From assembly GCA_965277535.1 (NCBI GenBank), contig OZ255825.1, positions 1,240,001-1,304,000 of the forward strand: DNA of 64,000 nucleotides. Reading direction: 5' to 3'. The DNA comes from Ilyomonas sp965277535 (GTDB lineage Bacteria; Bacteroidota; Bacteroidia; Chitinophagales; Chitinophagaceae). The notes beneath the pieces were generated by a model. The model saw only the letters and a program-made list of their open reading frames with translations. It was not told the origin of the DNA and searched no databases. Shown here one piece after another: positions 7,949 through 16,112 of the stretch; position 1 is the first letter of the stretch; every line of letters starts with the position of its first letter. A program made the position numbers and the translations under genes.

Positions 7949-10462
7949 CTATTTGTTTTTAGGCAACGCAATGAGGTTTGCCAGCAATCGGTAAGCACCT
8001 GCGTTACCAGCAGGTAATTCTCTGAAAAAAACAAGTCCGGTGTAAACAAAATTGCCCTTTCCATACGGAGCGATAATCAGGCTGCCATTGCTTTCCGGCT
8101 CGTTAGGGTCGTGCATACCAATGGGAGCTGCATAATGTGCATCAAAGTTTTGCGCCTGGTAAATGCTTCGCTCCTGTATCCAGTTCAAAAAGTCTTTATC
8201 GGTTATTTTATTAGGATAATTGAACGCTTCATTATTGGGCAAAAGCAAATGCACATCAGCCGTTTCGTCGGTTACACGTGTGCGACTGATACTGAAAGGG
8301 TAAGGTCCGATATTTTGTGTTACCACATCCTGCTGATTGTATTGCACAATGTAATTGCCTCCTGCTTTAATGTAGTTCATCAGCACATCGTATTTCGCAG
8401 GCAACCAGTTGAACAAATTGTAAGCGCGAATGCCCGAAATCACCGCATCAAACTGCGCAAGATTAGCTGGCGTAACGTCGTTTTCGCCAAGCAATTTTAC
8501 ATTGTAACCCATTTGCTGTAAAGCCTGCGGCACTTTATCACCGGCACCGGTAATGTAACCAATGTTCTTACCAACGGTTTTTGTTTCCTCAGTAACTACC
8601 CGAATATTGTCTTTGAAATTATAATTGATGTCGGGAATATGGTCGTAGTGAATGGTGCGCAGGTAGTTCGTATAGCTTAATGTTGTACCATTTCTTTTTA
8701 CGTCAACCGATACCTGGATATTGCTATCCAGTTTGCTGTTGAAAATCGTTTTTATATCACTCGAAAAAAGGTATTGCTTGCCCACTTCCGCATTGATGAT
8801 CGTATCTTTTGAAAAAATAATTTTGTCTTTTTGTTTTGCCTCAATTATAACCGGCAGTTGTGGAACATTGATGTTGGATTGCAATGTAATTTTCAACTGG
8901 GGTTCGGGCGCTTTACCCTCTTGCGGTTTTACATTGACCAAAGCAATGCCCGGCGTGGCAGAAATGACAAACGGAGTAATGACATGCACCGGCTCATACA
9001 CTTCGCCTTTAATAGGATCGGCGTACTTGTACATTACCGGCCTGACGTAATGAAGCATTGTAGTATCAATGCTTACAGTGAATGTTGCACTATAATCGGC
9101 ATCGTTCTCTGGTTTGCCAATCAGTAATTGATTATTGATGATAAAACTGCCTTGCAAATGCGGGTTTTGCAACCAATACGGTTGATACAAAGGCTTATCT
9201 CTTCGAACCGGAAAAGCGGTATTAACAATAACATTTTTATTAGTTGATAGTACTTGATTGACAGCAGTATCATAATTATCCAACTCAACCTCCTGTAGTT
9301 TGGTTTTGCCGTTATTTCTTTTGTTGATGGAGAAAGAAACCGCCATTGTATCGCCGGTGATGGCATAATGTTGATTAGTAGTGGCTTCCATAAATAACCC
9401 TTCACATTCAGCAATAATGTTTTTTACTTCATTCAACTTCCTGTTTCCCCAATAATTGCCAGGATGAGTTAAATTAAAATTCTGCAAAGTATTGTAAAGC
9501 TTCACCAAACTGTCAACACTGTTTTCGGGGTGTTCAAAGTTGTAATGACTAATAATGTCATCAATCATTGCCTGAAAATAATTTCCTCCCGAAATACGCT
9601 GCCACGTTGTATTTACGCCATCCATTACATCGTGCGAAGCTGGTGAGCCATTGGTTAGCGAAAAATATTCGGTGGCTTGTCCGCGCTGCTTTAAAGAGCC
9701 GAAACCCTGGCTTTTGTGCTGGCTTCGACTTTCGGCGGCAATCTCGCCATAACCCTTGCCTAGCAAAGGATTGAACGCGCCAATATCCATCGTCAATTGC
9801 GTGGACGATGTCGTATTGTTGCCACCGAAATTATAAGTATTCCAAAAGATGCGTTTTGCCTGCCAAGGCTTCACACCATACTTGAATTGCTCTTTGAACT
9901 TTGTGCTGTCGGCCGCAGTCGTAAACGCTTCTGCAGCTAAAATAGAAGACGCCCAATGATGTCCATGACCGGCGCGTTCATCCGGCGGAAAACGAGTGAT
10001 GATAACATCGGGCTGAAACAGCCTGATTACCCAAACCACATCGCTCAACATTTTATCATGATCCCATATTCTAAGAGCTTCGGTTGCATTTTTGCTAAAG
10101 CCAAAATCGTAAGCCGTTCCAAAGAATTGTTCGGCACCATCAATGCGGCGGGCAGATAATAATTCCTGTGTGCGAATCAAACCCAATTCTATGCCTTGTT
10201 CATCGCCAATTAAATTTTGCCCCCCATCACCGCGCGTAAGGCTCATATATCCGGTGCGGTATAATTTTTCTTTTGAAAAATAAGCCAGCAACCGCGTGTT
10301 TTCGTCATCAGGATGTGCAGCAATATAAAGCACGCTACCCAATACGTTCAGCTTTTTGATTTGCAGGAAAATATCAGCACTGTTGGGTGCTGCCGGTGCC
10401 TGAGAATAACTTTGAAGAGAAACAAAAGCGAAGATTAAAAAAGTGATAGATACTTTATACAT
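7949..10462 (-). CDS. Secreted PIG-L family deacetylase with C-terminal amidotransferase-like domain
   Basis: The start at 10462 is chosen because it opens a signal peptide (MYKVSITFLIFAF ending near SYSQ); an in-frame ATG further upstream would destroy it. The 837-residue product has the PIG-L metal-binding motif AHPDDE near residue 45 and the downstream region typical of LmbE/PIG-L enzymes, which remove N-acetyl groups from GlcNAc-containing substrates. The middle is beta-sandwich-like. The last 220 residues resemble a ThuA/class I glutamine amidotransferase fold (phrase GGNYIVQYN) without obvious catalytic residues. This long architecture is common in Bacteroidota. The substrate is unknown; a cell-wall or host-glycan sugar is plausible. 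Confidence 0.85.
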   Translation of the reverse strand: MYKVSITFLIFAFVSLQSYSQAPAAPNSADIFLQIKKLNVLGSVLYIAAHPDDENTRLLAYFSKEKLYRTGYMSLTRGDGGQNLIGDEQGIELGLIRTQELLSARRIDGAEQFFGTAYDFGFSKNATEALRIWDHDKMLSDVVWVIRLFQPDVIITRFPPDERAGHGHHWASSILAAEAFTTAADSTKFKEQFKYGVKPWQAKRIFWNTYNFGGNNTTSSTQLTMDIGAFNPLLGKGYGEIAAESRSQHKSQGFGSLKQRGQATEYFSLTNGSPASHDVMDGVNTTWQRISGGNYFQAMIDDIISHYNFEHPENSVDSLVKLYNTLQNFNLTHPGNYWGNRKLNEVKNIIAECEGLFMEATTNQHYAITGDTMAVSFSINKRNNGKTKLQEVELDNYDTAVNQVLSTNKNVIVNTAFPVRRDKPLYQPYWLQNPHLQGSFIINNQLLIGKPENDADYSATFTVSIDTTMLHYVRPVMYKYADPIKGEVYEPVHVITPFVISATPGIALVNVKPQEGKAPEPQLKITLQSNINVPQLPVIIEAKQKDKIIFSKDTIINAEVGKQYLFSSDIKTIFNSKLDSNIQVSVDVKRNGTTLSYTNYLRTIHYDHIPDINYNFKDNIRVVTEETKTVGKNIGYITGAGDKVPQALQQMGYNVKLLGENDVTPANLAQFDAVISGIRAYNLFNWLPAKYDVLMNYIKAGGNYIVQYNQQDVVTQNIGPYPFSISRTRVTDETADVHLLLPNNEAFNYPNKITDKDFLNWIQERSIYQAQNFDAHYAAPIGMHDPNEPESNGSLIIAPYGKGNFVYTGLVFFRELPAGNAGAYRLLANLIALPKNK

Positions 10463-10743
10463 GATAAGTAAGGTAGTGCTTGTTTTTAAGGCATCAAACT
10501 TAGTTATTAATCTTAAACTGTACGACGGATACACTTTTCTTATTTCGCTTCTCTTTAATTATTTTGTAGTTTGCTTATATCTTGTAAGGCTTTTGTAATT
10601 TTGATTTACAAATACTGTGTTAACGATTCATCAACGCTTAATAAAATTATAAAATCTATCAATTTGGTTTCTTATTTAAACATTCAAAACAAACAGCTAT
10701 CCAATCAGAGGGTTTTTAATTTTACGTTTAAAATTCCCTCTGT

Positions 10744-11289
10744 ATGCAATTAGATGACCAGGAATTGTTGCGCCAGTTTCGGCAGGCAGAAACAAAAGAA
10801 AGGGCATTTTCAGCAATTATAAAAAAGTACCAGGAAAAGCTGTACTGGCATATCAGGCGCATGGTTGTTACGCATGATGATGCGAATGATGTGCTGCAAA
10901 ATATGTTTATCAAAGTATGGAATGCGCTGGATAATTTTAGGGAAGACAGTCAGCTTTACACCTGGTTGTATCGCATCGCTACCAACGAATCGCTTACTTT
11001 TCTGCAACAGCAGAAAAAGCGGGCATCAGTAAGTTTAAGTGACGTAGAAAGCGGTTTATCAAACAAAATAAAAGCGGATGAAGGTTTTGATGCCAACAAG
11101 CTGGAATGGAAGCTACAGGTTGCCATTCAAACTTTGCCTGACAAACAAAGGGCAGTATTTAACCTTCGCTATTATGATGAAATGCCTTACGAAGAAATGA
11201 GCCGTGTGCTGGAAACAAGTGAGGGTGCTTTAAAAGCCAGCTATCATCATGCAGTGAAAAAAATAAGTGAATACATAAAAAACCATTAA
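10744..11289 (+). CDS. ECF-type RNA polymerase sigma factor
   Basis: The 181-residue protein has region 2 (about residues 25-90, phrase DANDVLQNMFIKVW) and a region 4 helix-turn-helix (about 120-175, phrase RAVFNLRYYDEMPYEEM). It heads a three-gene unit with a membrane protein at 11351 and a periplasmic-type protein at 12028. This is the common Bacteroidota arrangement of sigma factor, anti-sigma and 'sensor of ECF sigma factor'. The 281-base spacer upstream, between it and the divergent PIG-L gene, is AT-rich and shows no gene. Confidence 0.92.
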   Translation: MQLDDQELLRQFRQAETKERAFSAIIKKYQEKLYWHIRRMVVTHDDANDVLQNMFIKVWNALDNFREDSQLYTWLYRIATNESLTFLQQQKKRASVSLSDVESGLSNKIKADEGFDANKLEWKLQVAIQTLPDKQRAVFNLRYYDEMPYEEMSRVLETSEGALKASYHHAVKKISEYIKNH

Positions 11290-11350
11290 ACCGAAGTTTA
11301 AGTTTAAGGTCATAAATTGTTCTTAAAACGAATTTGATAAAAATGTAATT

Positions 11351-12031
11351 ATGGAACCGATAGAATTGCCCGATGAACTGGTGAACATCAGGCACACTAA
11401 CATATACAAAACACCAGACGGTTATTTTACCAATCTGGCGGACGAGATTATGGGCAAGATATATGTGCCTATATCTTCTAAGACACCTATGTCGGAACCG
11501 CCTGCCAATTATTTTGCCGATTTAGCCGACGCTATTCTGCATAAAATAAAAAGTAAAGAAGCCGTTGCACATACTGAAGTTGAAAAAGAATTGCACCACA
11601 TTGAGCCGTTGCTAACCAGTATTCCAAAAACCAACGTATATACCGTACCAGAAGGCTATTTTGATAATTTTACAGTTGCTGTGGGAGTAAAAAAGCCTGC
11701 ACGTATTATACGGATGCGCCGTTCTTCCAAATGGTTTACATCGGCGGCAGCAGCGGTAGTAACCGGTGTAATTGCAGTGAGTATTATTTTTTCGGCAAGA
11801 GATAACAGCAGTACTATTGCAAGCGGAAGTAGTTATTCTCAAACGCTATCAAAGGTGTCAGACAAGGAAATATCAAATTATTTATTGACTACCTCGCCCG
11901 AACCGGATGCAACGTTAAATTTGCTGGAAGATAACACTCCATCCAGCGATGGCAATTTGAAATCGCTGTTGAACAACGTAAGTGATAATGAACTACATAA
12001 TTATTTGAGCCAAAATGATGACGTGCGATGA
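11351..12031 (+). CDS. Probable anti-sigma factor with repeated N-terminal motif and one membrane helix
   Basis: This 226-residue protein has one transmembrane helix at about residues 120-139. The cytoplasmic half contains three copies of a short pattern with a Tyr-Phe pair: YKTPDGYFTNLAD near 17, ANYFADLAD near 54 and YTVPEGYFDNF near 97. The outer half has two copies of VSD-E--NYL near residues 168 and 210. No named domain is recognised. Position between an ECF sigma factor and a Spy-like sensor suggests it holds the sigma factor at the membrane. Its end overlaps the next gene by four bases (ATGA). Confidence 0.7.
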   Translation: MEPIELPDELVNIRHTNIYKTPDGYFTNLADEIMGKIYVPISSKTPMSEPPANYFADLADAILHKIKSKEAVAHTEVEKELHHIEPLLTSIPKTNVYTVPEGYFDNFTVAVGVKKPARIIRMRRSSKWFTSAAAAVVTGVIAVSIIFSARDNSSTIASGSSYSQTLSKVSDKEISNYLLTTSPEPDATLNLLEDNTPSSDGNLKSLLNNVSDNELHNYLSQNDDVR

Positions 12032-12465
12032 AAAATAAATTAAAGGGTTTTAAAATCGCATTAAATGTGAGCAAAACTTTATTTCTGCTGTTTTTTTTAC
12101 TGTTACATGGTTATTTTTGTGCTGCGCAAGACAATAATGAGGAAACAGGAAAAAATTTAGAAGCCGTACGAACTGCTTTTATAACCAATCATCTGAAATT
12201 ATCGCCACAAGAAGCGCAAAAATTCTGGCCTGTTTACAACAACTATATTCAGGAAATAAAGAAAGCAAGAAAGGATTATCCGAACGATGTGGTGGCGCAG
12301 CAGGAAGCTATTGTAAACGTGAGAAAAAAATACAAAACTGAATTTAAAAATATAGTGGGCAGCGACGAAAGGGTAAATAAAACTTATACAGCAGAGGGCG
12401 AGTTTAGAAATATGCTACGCGGTGAATGGGGAAAGCGACATGCGAACGGAAACAAAGGGCGGTAG
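12028..12465 (+). CDS. Spy/CpxP-like 'sensor of ECF-type sigma factor'
   Basis: The 145-residue protein has an N-terminal hydrophobic segment that acts as signal peptide or anchor (about residues 14-34, ending FCAAQ). A helical domain follows with the phrase LSPQEAQKFWPVYNNY, typical of the Bacteroidota proteins annotated as sensors of ECF sigma factors. It probably acts in the periplasm and modulates the anti-sigma protein encoded just upstream, with which it overlaps by four bases. The charged C-terminus is short. Confidence 0.82.
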   Translation: MKNKLKGFKIALNVSKTLFLLFFLLLHGYFCAAQDNNEETGKNLEAVRTAFITNHLKLSPQEAQKFWPVYNNYIQEIKKARKDYPNDVVAQQEAIVNVRKKYKTEFKNIVGSDERVNKTYTAEGEFRNMLRGEWGKRHANGNKGR

Positions 12466-12528
12466 CAACAAAGTAGAAATTGCCTCTACAAAATTTACTT
12501 AATTTGGTGTTTTTCATAGGTTAGCAAC

Positions 12529-12566
12529 GGCCAGCTCTCTTTAGGGCAGGCCTTTTTTGTTTTTGC
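12529..12566 (+). terminator. Terminator of the sigma operon with a TTTGTTTTTGC tail
   Basis: GGCC at 12529-12532 pairs with GGCC at 12549-12552, with further GC pairing inside. TTTTTTGTTTTTGCAG follows directly. The 11-mer TTTGTTTTTGC occupies 12556-12566, so here it is the termination tract. Confidence 0.8.
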
Positions 12567-12662
12567 AGTATTTCTTTACATAAGACAATTGAAATGCTAT
12601 AAATAAAAAGAGCTTTCACATACAACATGCGAAAGCTCTTTATCTGTAAAGAATTAATCACC

Positions 12663-12836
12663 TTATTTTTCAGCCAAAAAGTCTTTCACTTTATCCTTGT
12701 GCACAATGGCTTCTTTAAAAGTGTAAGCGCCGGATTTAGGGCTACGCACAGCCTTAATTACTTTTGTCCAGTTTTTTGCATCGGCGGCTGACTTCTGGTC
12801 TTTTGTTTTAATAGCGGTTTTTGCTGCTTTTGCCAT
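12663..12836 (-). CDS. DUF4295 small basic ribosome-associated protein (bL38-type)
   Basis: A 57-residue lysine-rich protein (begins MAKAAKTAIKTK, ends KDFLAEK) starts two bases after the rpmG stop codon. The family is Bacteroidota-specific and always sits next to the L28 and L33 genes. From memory, it was identified as an extra large-subunit protein, bL38, in the Flavobacterium johnsoniae ribosome. Gene order, size and charge all fit. It is the last gene of the rpmB-rpmG unit. Confidence 0.88.
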   Translation of the reverse strand: MAKAAKTAIKTKDQKSAADAKNWTKVIKAVRSPKSGAYTFKEAIVHKDKVKDFLAEK

Positions 12837-12838
12837 GA

Positions 12839-13021
12839 CTATTTAATTTCTTTATGAACTGTTACTTTTTTTAAATTTGGATTGTATTTTTTCAATTCAA
12901 TACGTTCCGGCGTGTTCTTTTTGTTTTTGGTAGTAATGTAGCGGCTAGTGCCCGGAACGGAAGTTGTTTTTTGTTCCGTACATTCCAAAATCACCTGAAC
13001 GCGGTTGCCTTTCTTTGCCAT
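12839..13021 (-). CDS. rpmG: Large ribosomal subunit protein bL33
   Basis: The 60-residue protein begins MAKKGNRVQVILEC and ends KKVTVHKEIK, the usual L33 pattern. It has only one cysteine, so this is a zinc-free type of L33. It lies 28 bases downstream of rpmB and two bases upstream of the DUF4295 gene, so the three are co-transcribed. Confidence 0.97.
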   Translation of the reverse strand: MAKKGNRVQVILECTEQKTTSVPGTSRYITTKNKKNTPERIELKKYNPNLKKVTVHKEIK

Positions 13022-13049
13022 TGTAGCCCAATTTTATAACGATGATAAT

Positions 13050-13286
13050 TTAAATTTTTGTTCCCTGTGCACGCAATTCTTTCACCACAGCCAACAAGCC
13101 ATTTTTATTAATGGTGCGGATGGCATCGGTACTTACTTTCATTGTAATCCAGCGGTCTTCTTCTGCAAAATAAAAACGCTTCGTTTGCAGATTCGGTAAA
13201 AAACGGCGCTTGGTTTTAATGTTGGAATGCGACACCGTGTGTCCAACCATTGGTTTCTTACCTGTTACCAAACATACTCTTGCCAT
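13050..13286 (-). CDS. rpmB: Large ribosomal subunit protein bL28
   Basis: The start at 13286 gives the canonical L28 N-terminus MARVCLVTGKKPMVGHTVSHS. A longer in-frame start upstream would run through the promoter. The 78-residue product ends RAQGTKI. It is the first gene of a ribosomal operon with rpmG and DUF4295, and a textbook Bacteroidota promoter precedes it. Confidence 0.97.
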   Translation of the reverse strand: MARVCLVTGKKPMVGHTVSHSNIKTKRRFLPNLQTKRFYFAEEDRWITMKVSTDAIRTINKNGLLAVVKELRAQGTKI

Positions 13287-13307
13287 GACTGTATTTTTTT
13301 CGGACGG

Positions 13308-13338
13308 CAAAGGTAGCCAAACGAACGTATTTTCCAAA
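13308..13338 (-). promoter_or_regulatory. Bacteroidota-type promoter of rpmB
   Basis: On the minus strand, TTTG (13335-13338) is followed by 19 bases and then TACCTTTG (13308-13315). This matches the -33 TTTG and -7 TAnnTTTG boxes used by the primary sigma factor of Bacteroidota. The ATG of rpmB is only 21 bases downstream, so the leader is very short. Confidence 0.85.
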
Positions 13339-13443
13339 CTTATTTCGTTGTTAATCTCTTGTTTTTATTTTATGAGTGGTGAACGAAACGCATTGACTAT
13401 TCCACTACTCACTTTGCACGATAGATTGTGCTAAGTTGTTAAG

Positions 13444-14607
13444 TTATAGAAGAAGGTTCCGAACCTTTTCACTCACGATCGATTGCACTAAATTATAAAT
13501 CACTTTCGTAAACGCCTGCCAGCTATACTCTTGTTTTTGCTGTTTTAATTGGGGTAAAAAATAATCTTCTCCTAACTGGTACAGTTCTTCAATTTTATCA
13601 GCAATGTCTTTTGCGTTGGGTTCGGCAACCAAACCCACCTTTTGGTTTTGCACCATTTGTGGAAGCCCGCCAACATCTGTTACCAGCATTGGTTTTTCAA
13701 AATGAAACGCCAACGGCGTAACGCCGCTTTGCGTAGCATTCCGGTACGGCTGAATAACAAAATCGGCTGCACTTAAATAGTGTTTCACTTCGCTGTCCGA
13801 AATAAAATTGCTTTGTAAAATCAAAGCATCCTTTATTCCCAGCCGTTCTATCTGTTCATCATACGGTTTCTTATCTTCATACCATTCTCCGGCAATTAAT
13901 AATTTCAAATTGAAATGCTTTTGTTGCAGAATGCCCATTGCATCCAACAAAATATCAAGGCCTTTGTATTTTCTGATAAAACCAAAAAACAAAATAATGC
14001 GCTCATCTGCGGGAAGATGCAAATGATTCCGGGCTTCCGTTTTATCAATCTTCTCACCAAAATTATCATACAACGGATGCACGGTTTGCATCGCTTTTTT
14101 TTGTGTAATGGTTCTCAAATCATTCATTACTTTTTCACTCATTGTAATAAATGCATCAACCGGCTTGATGAAATATTTTGTAAATTGTTTATCGCCAATC
14201 CGGTGTTCATGCGGGATGACGTTATCCGCAATGCAAATGATTTTGGTATGATGATTTTTCTTTGCTATACGCAATATCGTTCCCAGGCAAGGACCCATAA
14301 AAGGGAGCCAGTAACGAACAATAAGAAGGTCGGGTTTAAGTTGTTTCAATTCTCTTCCAACGCTTATCCAATTGATTGGATTAACGGAATTGATTTTTAC
14401 TTTTATGTTAATATCTGTTGGTGCTTGTTCTGTTGAATATTGCGTAGTTCCAGGGAATAAAAACGAAGGATATTGCAACGAAAAAGTATAGATGATTACG
14501 CTATTGCCTTCGTTTTGAAGCTGCCTTGCCAAACGCTCATTAAACGTTGCCATACCGCCACCACGCAATGGAAAAGCAGGACCTATGATAATGATAGATT
14601 GACTCAT
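13444..14607 (-). CDS. GT4-family glycosyltransferase
   Basis: The start at 14607 gives the N-terminus MSQSIIIIGPAFPLRGG, the nucleotide-binding loop expected at the beginning of a GT-B fold. The 387-residue protein has a Rossmann-like N-half and a C-half with FGFIRKYKGLDILLDA and the donor-binding region VIQPYRNATQSGVTPLAF. It likely transfers a sugar from an NDP-sugar to a cell-surface glycan or lipid carrier in the cytoplasm. It is last in an operon with a GT2 enzyme, a DUF4199 protein and a dihydroorotase-like protein. The 22-base gap before it contains a TTTGTTTTTGC motif (14618-14628). Confidence 0.9.
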   Translation of the reverse strand: MSQSIIIIGPAFPLRGGGMATFNERLARQLQNEGNSVIIYTFSLQYPSFLFPGTTQYSTEQAPTDINIKVKINSVNPINWISVGRELKQLKPDLLIVRYWLPFMGPCLGTILRIAKKNHHTKIICIADNVIPHEHRIGDKQFTKYFIKPVDAFITMSEKVMNDLRTITQKKAMQTVHPLYDNFGEKIDKTEARNHLHLPADERIILFFGFIRKYKGLDILLDAMGILQQKHFNLKLLIAGEWYEDKKPYDEQIERLGIKDALILQSNFISDSEVKHYLSAADFVIQPYRNATQSGVTPLAFHFEKPMLVTDVGGLPQMVQNQKVGLVAEPNAKDIADKIEELYQLGEDYFLPQLKQQKQEYSWQAFTKVIYNLVQSIVSEKVRNLLL

Positions 14608-14629
14608 AAAAAAAGGGGCAAAAACAAAC

Positions 14630-15574
14630 TTAGTGAATGCCAATGCTGTCTTCAACCAAATAATGATTGCGGTCGGCAGAATTGCGCGAAATCAACTCCG
14701 CCACAAAGCCTGACAGAAACAACTGCATACCAATAATCATAGCAACCAGGGCAATGTAAAAGGCAGGACGGTTGGTAAGACTAAAATCGGTTACCGATAA
14801 TTTTGCAATAAACAAATACAGCATCATCACAAAGCCGATAACGAAGCAGAGCGTTCCGTACAAACCAAAAAAGTGCATTGGTTTTTTACTGAACCGGCTT
14901 ACAAACATGATGGTTCCCAAATCTAAAAACCCATTGATAAAACGCTCCCAGCCAAATTTTGTAATGCCATATTTTCGGGGACGATGCTCCACTACTTTTT
15001 CACCTATTTTTTTAAAGCCCGACCACTTGGCAATTACGGGAATGTAGCGGTGCATTTCGCCATACACTTCAATGCCTTTTACGACACGGTTTCGGTACGA
15101 TTTTAAGCCACAGTTAAAATCGTGAAGCTTGATGCCGGTTATCTTCCGGCTTACGCCATTGAATAGTTTGGAAGGAAGATTTTTGGTGAATGTATTATCA
15201 TACCGCTTCTTTTTCCAGCCGCTTACCAGGTCGAAGCCATCCACTACAATCATATTGTACAACGCCGGAATTTCGTCGGGCGAATCCTGCATATCGGCGT
15301 CCATTGTTATCACAACATCGCCTTTGGCAGCGCGAAAGGCTTCATTCAAAGCAGCCGATTTTCCATAATTGCGTTGAAATTTGATGCCTTTGAAACAGGA
15401 GTTTGTTTTTGCAATCTTTTCAATCACATTCCAACTGTTGTCGGTGCTGCCATCATCCACCATAATCACTTCGTAAGAAAAGCCATTGGCTTGCATGACA
15501 CGCGCAATCCAATCACACAATTCAGGCAACGATTCTTCTTCATTCAATAAAGGAATTACAACAGAAATGTTCAT
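14630..15574 (-). CDS. GT2-family membrane glycosyltransferase (DPM1/GtrB type)
   Basis: The 314-residue protein starts with MNISVVIPLLNEEESL and has the GT-A motifs VDDGSTD (near residue 40) and DADMQDSPDE (near 92). Two transmembrane helices lie at about 233-255 and 268-292. This architecture belongs to enzymes that load a sugar onto polyprenyl phosphate at the inner face of the membrane. It overlaps the DUF4199 gene by four bases and is followed closely by the GT4 gene, so the two transferases probably serve one glycan pathway. Confidence 0.92.
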   Translation of the reverse strand: MNISVVIPLLNEEESLPELCDWIARVMQANGFSYEVIMVDDGSTDNSWNVIEKIAKTNSCFKGIKFQRNYGKSAALNEAFRAAKGDVVITMDADMQDSPDEIPALYNMIVVDGFDLVSGWKKKRYDNTFTKNLPSKLFNGVSRKITGIKLHDFNCGLKSYRNRVVKGIEVYGEMHRYIPVIAKWSGFKKIGEKVVEHRPRKYGITKFGWERFINGFLDLGTIMFVSRFSKKPMHFFGLYGTLCFVIGFVMMLYLFIAKLSVTDFSLTNRPAFYIALVAMIIGMQLFLSGFVAELISRNSADRNHYLVEDSIGIH

Positions 15575-16110
15575 GGTTGAGGTTCGCCAATTTGATTGAT
15601 TTGCGTAAACGGATCGAACGGTTTTTTCTTGGCAATGGCTGCACCAATGAGGGCGGCAATGGTTCCAACAAGCATATTTCCAAACAAACTTCCACCAACT
15701 GTTATTAGCATAAAATGATTGGTAACCATATTCATCCCCGCTTCTATTTGTTCATCGGTAGCTTGTTTGTTTTCACGCATTTTATCTTTCATCATGCGCA
15801 GCATTTGATCTTTATAATCAGGAGAGAGATAAATGAAAATAAGCACAAAAAAGAAAGAAATAAGAGTAGCAATGCAAACTGCTTTGAAACCAAAATTGAA
15901 GCAGCTTCCAAAGGTTACGAAGTTGTTTTTTGCATTGCTCCACATACTGATAAAAACGATAATCAAAATGAGGAAAACAAGAGCCGGCAACCAGGCAGTT
16001 ATGCCTTGTTGAAAAATAAGACCTGAGAAATAATACGCTAAAAACAAAACAACAGAAGTTAGACCGATTATTAAACCGGCAACTAACGGTGAAATAGGTT
16101 TCTTTTCCAT
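15571..16110 (-). CDS. DUF4199 domain membrane protein
   Basis: The 179-residue protein has four predicted membrane segments (about residues 10-30, 38-56, 72-94 and 132-160) with a Lys/Asp/Glu-rich loop at 97-125. The pattern matches DUF4199, a Bacteroidota family of unknown function often found between a dihydroorotase-like gene and glycosyltransferase genes, as here. It begins two bases after the upstream gene and overlaps the GT2 gene by four bases. Confidence 0.85.
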   Translation of the reverse strand: MEKKPISPLVAGLIIGLTSVVLFLAYYFSGLIFQQGITAWLPALVFLILIIVFISMWSNAKNNFVTFGSCFNFGFKAVCIATLISFFFVLIFIYLSPDYKDQMLRMMKDKMRENKQATDEQIEAGMNMVTNHFMLITVGGSLFGNMLVGTIAALIGAAIAKKKPFDPFTQINQIGEPQP

Positions 16111-16112
16111 AA

